Positions 5,884 to 11,593 of a stretch of DNA of 11,593 bases are shown here, in pieces. The stretch lies in NCBI GenBank assembly GCA_003024985.2, contig PXIH01S0001352.1; one strand, given 5' to 3'. Below the pieces are notes generated by a model. That model did no database searches and was not told the origin of the DNA. It saw only the letters and a list, made by a program, of their open reading frames with translations. The position numbers were made by a program, and so were the translations under genes. Position 1 is the first letter of the stretch. Every line of letters begins with the position of its first letter. Source of the stretch: Euperipatoides rowelli. Its lineage: Eukaryota; Onychophora; Udeonychophora; Euonychophora; Peripatopsidae.

Positions 5884-8670
5884 ATGGCTAATGATCAACC
5901 TCCTGACTTTGATGATTTGCTTGCAGCTTTTGATATCCCTGATGTCCCACAACTGCCTATTGAAAATAATGAGATACAAGAACCTACCAAAAAGTTTGAG
6001 AAAAAAGAACAAATCTTGGAAAAGCCATTCAAATCTTCAGATAATCTACCTGTACCTTTATCGCTAATAAATCTATCTCAGTCCATCTCTTCAGAGACTA
6101 AATCTAGTGAATGTAAAATTCTTATTAAAAATAAAGAAGAAACAAATAAACCGTTAACAGTGTTAATTCCTTTAAATAGCAAACTTTCAGAAGCAATTGA
6201 CCTACCAGTTTATCAAAAAGTTTCATCCCCGGCAAATGAAGTTGCAAAAAATAATATTCCTCCTAAGACAACCACATCATCATTGTTTTCTCTTAATTTT
6301 GCACCAACAGTCTACACTACTGCGGCCCAGAGTAGTAAGCCTCAGCTGATTTCAAATACGGTATATTCTAAATCGATTCCTTCATCATCTAGTGCTCCAG
6401 TTGATTCTACTGGTATAGTTCACAGTCTGCTCACTAATAGGGTTCTTCCTCCTTATAAAGCTCCTTCACCACCTAAAACCTTTAATATTAAGATTCCTAT
6501 TGGCGGTTATCGTTGTTTGGACTGCTATGACGTGTTCTCATTGGATGCTAGTTTGACTGAACACTTACAACGTCGTAGCATGCAAATTCTCATCAACTGT
6601 GAACATTGTGACAAGCAGTTGACTTTTTACAATCGCTGTTGTCTTTTAGAACATTGCCGGTACCATAAGAATCAAAATCAAATTCTGGATATCAGTAAGT
6701 GTAAAATCAGATCCATTTCACAGGATACTATTGTAACTAGTGTTCCTAACATTGTTGACATTAATTCAGTTAATCATAGTCAAACCAACGGAGTAAAGAC
6801 TAACACAAGTGAAGATGAAACGTCAAAACCTAAATGTTTAGAATGCTTTCAAACATATGAAAATTCAAGAGATTTAGAAGATCATTTTGGCCAAGGACAA
6901 ATGTTGGCCGTTTCTGTTAATAAATGTAATACTTGTCACCTCATGTGCCCTACAAAATGCAGCCTATGGGCTCATCAACGAATTCATGCACATCAAACTC
7001 CATATACTTGTCCTGAATGTGGACAAATTCTGGATGATGATTGGCAAGTTTTTCAACATCATTTGCGAATTAAATGCATGCATTTTTCTCGCACTGTGGG
7101 TTTTAAATGCCCTTCTTGTTTTGTAATTTACCATAATATGGCTTTATTAAGATCTCACATTCTTACGACTCATTCAGAATCATATTATAAATGCCAAGGC
7201 TGTCCTATGGCTTTTAAAGTAGTCGCAAACTTTGAACAACATCAAAAACAAGCTCATACTAATTGTACAGTATCTTACAAATTGATCTTTAAATGTCCCA
7301 TGTGTGATACAGTATTTAATAGCAATGACCAACTTCATGGTCATTTGGATATTCATTTAAGAGAATTAGCTAAATCCTGTTTGTATATGTTTAAGTGTTT
7401 AGAGTGTTATAAATTGCTAGATAGTAAAGCTCTATTAGCTGAGCACATGCGAACTTCTCATACTCATTCATCACTGAAGGAGATTTGTCTAATATGTGGC
7501 TCTCTTTTCCAGACTAAACAAGCATTAAGCAAGCATCACATTTTACTCCATCCGGAAAAGAATGAGTCATCAAAAAGCATGGCAGTGCTGATTAAATGTG
7601 AGGAGTGTCAATTGTCCTTTCCTAGTCCCAACTCTCTTGTTGCTCACAAAAAACGTAGTCATCTTTTCAAATGTAGTGCTTGTTCAGGCATGTTTAAATA
7701 TATGAAGGATTTAAGTGAACATGGGAAGCAGCATTTAGAAGCTGGTCTTTCTATTTGTCTAATTTGCTCTAATCGAGTTTTGGCTAGTCGAGAAACTCTT
7801 GCAAAACATTTGGTAATACATTCAGCAGATGCTCAGATTGAAAAACCTTGTCGTCATTGTAATGTTACATTCGAGGATAAAAAAGAAATGCTTAAGCATC
7901 TAAAAAGCATACATTTTCTCGCCATTTTTAGTTGCCCAAAATGTGAGGCCAAATTTGATACAGTGAAAGGTCAAGAGCGCCATATACAAATCTATCATGA
8001 AGGACGTACTCAACGCCATGCTTGTTGGTTGTGTAAGGAAAAGGACTTCAGTAAAAGAGTTTTATTAAAAAGGCACATTGTTACATTTCATGAAATTCCA
8101 CTGGAAGAAATTGATTACTCTAAACTTTATAAGAAAATTAGAAAACCGATTCCAATTTCCCCCAAGTTACCAGTTGTAAAGGAAGGCTCCTTAAAAAGAC
8201 CCAATGAAAATATACCAGCAATTTCAAAAAAATTACGCATTGATGGAGAAATTTTATACCATTGTGTAAAATGTTCATTTAGTAGTGAATCGTCTACTCT
8301 TTTCCAAGAACATATTTTGCAACATAAAAACGCCAAAGGTACTATTCAGTGTCAAGAGTGTGGTGCTTGTTTTGTAGTGGAATCAGCTTTACGCAAACAT
8401 CTATTTATTATTCACAAAATTCGTAACAACATTAATACAGAAGAAAGTGGTTCTTCAAAAGATGCTTTGTCTACACAATCGGACAGTCTTTCAGATTCTC
8501 AAGAAGTAAATGGTGCTACTAATGTTAACGCTAATCCCTTAGAATGTAATGTTTGCTATCGTACTTTTGATGATGATGCAGCACTCAAAACTCATATGAG
8601 AACACACGGGATGGCTTTCATTAGATCCAAACGCTTTACTACACCTGTAGAATATTCAGGAAACTCATAA
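5884..8670 (+). CDS. C2H2 zinc-finger protein, ZNF532/ZNF592/ZNF687 (row) family
   Basis: This 928-residue nuclear protein, encoded in one exon, is probably a DNA- or chromatin-binding transcription cofactor. Vertebrate relatives ZNF532, ZNF592 and ZNF687 associate with ZMYND8. The Drosophila relative row works with WOC and HP1c. Evidence for the family is the N-terminal acidic/hydrophobic motif DFDDLLAAFDIPD (residues 8-20) and the first finger pair (209-261), with its signature RRSM linker and CEHCDKQLTFYNRCCLLEH. Residues 21-205 are Ser/Pro-rich and probably disordered. Nineteen finger-like units follow, with first Cys at 211, 239, 318, 348, 376, 409, 437, 471, 505, 535, 572, 597, 625, 656, 684, 714, 794, 823 and 888. 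The units at 211 and 318 lack the last His, and the unit at 376 ends in Cys (C398). The unit at 714 has 13 rather than 12 residues between its inner Cys and first His. Residues 748-785 are Lys/Arg/Pro-rich (a likely nuclear signal) and 846-880 Ser/Glu/Asp-rich. The ATG directly follows the acceptor. The end is a double stop, TAA TAA. It is shorter than the roughly 1,200-1,300 residues of vertebrate members. Confidence 0.9.
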   Translation: MANDQPPDFDDLLAAFDIPDVPQLPIENNEIQEPTKKFEKKEQILEKPFKSSDNLPVPLSLINLSQSISSETKSSECKILIKNKEETNKPLTVLIPLNSKLSEAIDLPVYQKVSSPANEVAKNNIPPKTTTSSLFSLNFAPTVYTTAAQSSKPQLISNTVYSKSIPSSSSAPVDSTGIVHSLLTNRVLPPYKAPSPPKTFNIKIPIGGYRCLDCYDVFSLDASLTEHLQRRSMQILINCEHCDKQLTFYNRCCLLEHCRYHKNQNQILDISKCKIRSISQDTIVTSVPNIVDINSVNHSQTNGVKTNTSEDETSKPKCLECFQTYENSRDLEDHFGQGQMLAVSVNKCNTCHLMCPTKCSLWAHQRIHAHQTPYTCPECGQILDDDWQVFQHHLRIKCMHFSRTVGFKCPSCFVIYHNMALLRSHILTTHSESYYKCQGCPMAFKVVANFEQHQKQAHTNCTVSYKLIFKCPMCDTVFNSNDQLHGHLDIHLRELAKSCLYMFKCLECYKLLDSKALLAEHMRTSHTHSSLKEICLICGSLFQTKQALSKHHILLHPEKNESSKSMAVLIKCEECQLSFPSPNSLVAHKKRSHLFKCSACSGMFKYMKDLSEHGKQHLEAGLSICLICSNRVLASRETLAKHLVIHSADAQIEKPCRHCNVTFEDKKEMLKHLKSIHFLAIFSCPKCEAKFDTVKGQERHIQIYHEGRTQRHACWLCKEKDFSKRVLLKRHIVTFHEIPLEEIDYSKLYKKIRKPIPISPKLPVVKEGSLKRPNENIPAISKKLRIDGEILYHCVKCSFSSESSTLFQEHILQHKNAKGTIQCQECGACFVVESALRKHLFIIHKIRNNINTEESGSSKDALSTQSDSLSDSQEVNGATNVNANPLECNVCYRTFDDDAALKTHMRTHGMAFIRSKRFTTPVEYSGNS

Positions 8671-8956
8671 TAATTTCTAACATTTTCATAGTTTCTTCAG
8701 AAAAAAATTATGATATTTTTTCCATGGGAATATTTTTATTTTTTACAAACAAAAGATTTTTTTTGTAAAGTTCTTAAACTGAAATGTTTATATAAAAACA
8801 TTTTATTTTTTATCTTCACATAAGCCATCAACATTCAAAATTACAATTTTATTGCACATTGGTTTTGATGTACTGTTTATTCATTTACTACAATTAAATT
8901 GTTTTAATTTGACACGTTTTGTTTTATTTTAGAATAATCCTTCAACCAAAATTACA
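8671..8956 (+). other. Probable 3' untranslated region
   Basis: This AT-rich sequence follows the tandem stop codons, with no further splice-competent ORF or extra finger. It runs to the TTAA that bounds the MITE at 8961. Confidence 0.5.
8893..8898 (+). terminator. Candidate poly(A) signal ATTAAA
   Basis: ATTAAA is the commonest variant poly(A) signal. It lies 223 bp after the stop and is followed by a T/GT-rich stretch (about 8900-8931) suitable as a downstream element. I saw no AATAAA between the stop and the MITE. The next are at 9586 and about 9597, beyond the MITE, and would be used only if the 3' UTR runs through it. Confidence 0.4.
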
Positions 8957-8960
8957 TTAA

Positions 8961-9541
8961 CCCGGCAGTCGTCAAGGTCAGAAAGTTACATGAGTAGTTT
9001 TGCGGTGTATCTGTGAGATATTTCAAAATATATAAGATATAAAAAAACTTAAAAAGTATTTTTTGTTCCTTTTTTATCAGGAATTTTTATATAAAAAAAT
9101 CCATCAAACAGATTTTTTTTATGAATTTTTTTCTAATAGTCGGCTATAAAAAAAAAAAAAAAAAAGCCAGTTCTTACATTTTCCAATACCACTTCTCTGT
9201 CGTTAGAGATAGAATTCTTTTGCTTTTTATTTTTGAAATCTGCATTAAATTCTGATTTAAAAAATGTATAAGTTTTTTCCTAAATGTGTTTTTTTTTATA
9301 TTTGTATTACTATTACGCTACCTGAAAGTCAAAACTTACCCGAGTCGTCACGGTGTATCCAACAGATAAAATCAAAGGAAATTAATATATGCCTTGCCAT
9401 CACAACACCGGCTAATTGACAGATGAAAAAACTTGTTAATTTAGGAGCATTAACGGCTGTATAATATTCTAGTTCAGCGCATTAGCTAGAAATTACTTTT
9501 TGAATATTATGTATCTCGCAGATACCGCGACGACAGCCGGG
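8961..9541. mobile_element. piggyBac-type MITE with TTAA flanks
   Basis: The ends are CCCGGCAGTCGTC (8961-8973) and the reverse complement of 9529-9541, CCCGGCTGTCGTC, 12 of 13 identical. Intact TTAA lies directly outside both ends (8957-8960 and 9542-9545). Ends starting CCC with TTAA target duplication are the hallmark of the piggyBac superfamily. A second inverted pair lies further in: GCGGTGTATCTGTGAGATA (9002-9020) against the complement of 9511-9529. The 581-bp interior is AT-rich and has no transposase ORF, so the element could move only with enzyme supplied elsewhere. Confidence 0.85.
9336..9367 (+). repeat. Internal copy of the MITE end motif
   Basis: CCCGAGTCGTCACGGTGTATC (from 9339) repeats the left-end motif, in the same orientation, fused to the second-tier GGTGTATC...AGATA block found at 9004-9020. 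It may be a binding site retained by internal rearrangement, or one end of an older nested copy. Confidence 0.6.
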
Positions 9542-9545
9542 TTAA

Positions 9546-11137
9546 ACTAAAAAAAAAAAAACTTTAGATATTAAATATAGCAAAAAATAAATTTTAAATA
9601 AAATTATGAATTTTTTTTCTATATTTTACAAAGTATACAATATTAGATTTAGTTAAAAAAAAACTATATCAGACTTCAAAAATAATTCTACTTGGTTTAA
9701 AATTTCCAAATGTCTAATTTCTTTATTTACAGTAATAATCAAATTTAATTTCAAAATAGTATGTTAATCCTAATATCGCCATCTAATGGTTGAAATCATA
9801 AACATTTTTAACAGTTTTTTCCCCCAGAAAATAACACAGATTGTACAATTTATAATATTTCCTTGAAAGTTTTAAACATTATTTCTACCATTAACAGGAG
9901 AGAGAAATGATTGCAGTATTAAAATCCTTCAGAATAGATTTCTATAATGGGACATACTCGAATGAATATTTTAGGGTTTGGCACCTTTTTAAGAAAATAA
10001 ATATTTTTTAAAAAATCTACAGTATATAATACTATACTGTAATTTAAAATGTAAGCAATTGGCATTAGGTCAATAGTGCAAAATATTATAATAAGTTTTT
10101 TATACAATATAATTATTTAGAATATACTGTATTAGGCCTAGCTAAATATCCAAATTTTCACAATTTTTAATTTTTTCTACAGCTTAAGGTTTGAAAGGGA
10201 AGATGATTTCAAATAGATTTTAATTAAAAAATAAATAAAAAGTTTGTTTATCTAAGTGCAAGACAAGCGGTCATTTTATAAAATTTCTGGGTATCGCAAC
10301 TCAATTTTTTTTTTTTTTTAACAAAATCTTTTTGAATTTGCAAAAAAAAAATCAAGCAAACATTAGAATGTTATCCCAATATTTTCTCTCTTATTCCTCT
10401 GGCTACAATGATATTCAGTTTTGACTGACAAGCAATTCCTCTATAATTAAGATAATTACAAATCTACTTGAATGACATAGCCAGTATTAAAATATTAATT
10501 TGTGCTAAATTATCTATGAAAAAAATTTAAAGTAGGTTATTTATTATCTTATATTATCATTTAATCAATTTATTTATATTAAAGCCTTAAAAAAAATGGT
10601 TGTAATTCATTTCTCAGGGCATATAATTTTGTAATAAACAAGAATGTGTTCATCAAATTCATTTATTTCAATATCAGAGTACTGTATTTTAATTAACAGT
10701 TTAACTTTTAGCATACTATTATTATCTGGTTCTGATGAATTATTTGATCATTTGAGATAATCCAATGTCAATAGAAACTGGATACAATAGCAGTCATGGG
10801 TGAACATTTAAATAAAAGGAGGGGGGGGGGGCAATAAATTACTGTATGTCTGCTAAGATAGGTGTAAAATGTATAATCCTGGGACAAATCTAGATATACT
10901 TTAGGGTAGAAAGTTGATTTACTTGCCTGGAAATGGGAGTAAATGTATTCTATAATATATAAAAATTAATATTTATAAATGAAATTTTATCTGTCAAAAT
11001 CATTATTTTATTAACAAAAAATAATAAAAAAACTTGACCAATTTAAATTTTTTCCTTAAAGCTAATGAAAAACCAAACAGCAACTTTATTATTTTTTTTA
11101 ACCATAAACAAAATAAGGCATATACAGTTAGAAAATT
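9546..11137. other. AT-rich intergenic DNA with simple repeats
   Basis: No gene is supported. It has many T and A runs and a G11 tract at 10821-10831. A small hairpin is formed by TACAGTAT (10018-10025) and ATACTGTA (10034-10041). Several other TACTGTA words lie at about 10124, 10680 and 10840. The minus-strand open frame at 9919-10107 has no recognisable features. Confidence 0.5.
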
Positions 11138-11212
11138 AGTCTGCCCGACAGCTCAGGGCTGTTAAAAATTAGTGGAGGGCAACTATCTTTTAGCCAATTC
11201 AAGCCCGTCAGG
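11138..11212. repeat. Less AT-rich patch with two small hairpins
   Basis: ACAGC-TCAGG-GCTGT (11149-11163) and AGCCC-GTCA-GGGCT (about 11203-11216) each form a short stem-loop, and both contain TCAGGGCT. The GCCCGAC and GGGCT words resemble the 3' hairpin of the SINE at 353-388, so this may be a decayed SINE tail. No tRNA-like head is visible nearby. Confidence 0.35.
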
Positions 11213-11268
11213 GCTAACTAATTATTTCTAGAATTACACAACATATTTCCATAATTTAACCTAATAAG

Positions 11269-11336
11269 GCTCAAGTACGGATAAATCCGTATGAAACTGA
11301 ATTACTTTTTATGCTCAACTACTGATAAATCCGTAG
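11269..11336 (+). repeat. Two direct copies of a palindromic GATAAATC motif
   Basis: TACGGATAAATCCGTA (11276-11291) is a perfect inverted repeat around AA. It recurs 44 bp later as CTACTGATAAATCCGTAG (11319-11336) with one mismatch in the arms. Both copies are preceded by GCTCAA, so the repeated unit is about 24 bp with three differences. Each holds a GATAA core. The spacing and symmetry suggest a protein-binding site or transposon subterminal repeats. Nothing else here distinguishes these. Confidence 0.65.
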
Positions 11337-11593
11337 GTCAAAGTCGAAGCTCATTTCCAGGTCATGTGATGCAGTTATTAAGACTACATTTAATTATGAT
11401 TTAAACAAAACATTTTCGGTCTAGCTTAAATGACTGATTTTATATGATTATTTTTTAATAAGAAAAACTGAAAACCTGAGTTGTTTTTTTTGACGATTTT
11501 TCATTTAAAGATTAAGAATTTTTTTGTTTTTTATTTTGTATGGTGGTGTTATTTGTCTTCTATAGGCCATTTTATTTTAGTTATAATATTGTA
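11337..11593. other. AT-rich right edge, nothing recognised
   Basis: No ORF or repeat can be supported up to the edge of the window. Confidence 0.5.

Noticed and set aside
6887-8336. Short ORFs at 6887-7126 (plus) and 8127-8336 (minus)
   Set aside because: They are shadows inside the zinc-finger coding exon.
9919-10107. 62-codon minus-strand ORF
   Set aside because: Ile/Tyr-rich chance frame in AT-rich DNA with no supporting motif or splice signals.
3695-10831. C12 at 3695-3706 and G11 at 10821-10831 as functional G-quadruplex sites
   Set aside because: Each is a single homopolymer run without four separated G tracts. The C12 run is part of the C-rich inner end of the TTAA element.
1-11593. 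CRISPR array, prokaryotic defence genes, toxin genes or endogenous virus
   Set aside because: No evenly spaced repeats with unique spacers, no such protein motifs, and no viral genes were seen. The only reverse transcriptase is of the LINE type.

Overview
The window looks like nuclear DNA from an AT-rich (roughly 70-75% A+T) animal genome, most likely an invertebrate. It has one long zinc-finger coding exon behind a spliceosomal acceptor, a tRNA-headed SINE, a decayed LINE and several non-autonomous DNA transposons. There are no bacterial-style operons, ribosome binding sites or tight gene packing. The species cannot be fixed from the sequence. Isolated N bases at 297, 2334 and 2965 are unresolved calls.

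Layout. 1-312: AT-rich, nothing recognised. 322-660: tRNA-derived SINE on the minus strand, bracketed by a 9-bp direct repeat. 1177-1333: a minisatellite with a 15-bp unit. 1381-1437: a palindromic, transposon-end-like block. 1725-1767: an isolated near-perfect palindrome. 2296 to about 3402: the 3' end of a LINE on the minus strand, with a frameshifted reverse transcriptase C-terminus. 3608-4342: a TTAA-type inverted-repeat element enclosing a long internal hairpin. 4483-4720: a diverged direct duplication ending in a sequence that mirrors the block at 1381. 4721-5238: AT-rich.

5239-8956 holds the only convincing gene. The coding exon (5884-8670) encodes a 928-residue C2H2 zinc-finger protein of the ZNF532/ZNF592/ZNF687 family (Drosophila relative: row). 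The call rests on the N-terminal motif DFDDLLAAFDIPD and on a characteristic first finger pair. The exon follows a T-rich acceptor at 5880-5881. A short candidate non-coding exon lies at 5239-5285, and an unexplained less AT-rich block ending in AATAAA sits in the putative intron. A possible poly(A) signal lies 220 bp after the stop.

8961-9541: a piggyBac-type MITE with exact TTAA flanks, just downstream of the gene. 9546-11110: AT-rich intergenic DNA with simple repeats. 11138-11336: a less AT-rich patch with small hairpins, then two direct copies of a palindromic motif built on GATAAATC.

There is no gene cluster that works as a pathway. The window is one nuclear regulatory gene set in transposon-derived DNA. 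I found no new molecular system. The items most worth following are the two TTAA-flanked element families, the long hairpin, the SINE, the gene's 5' structure, and strong local enrichment of the words TACAGTA/TACTGTA and TAGGCTA/TAGCCTA.
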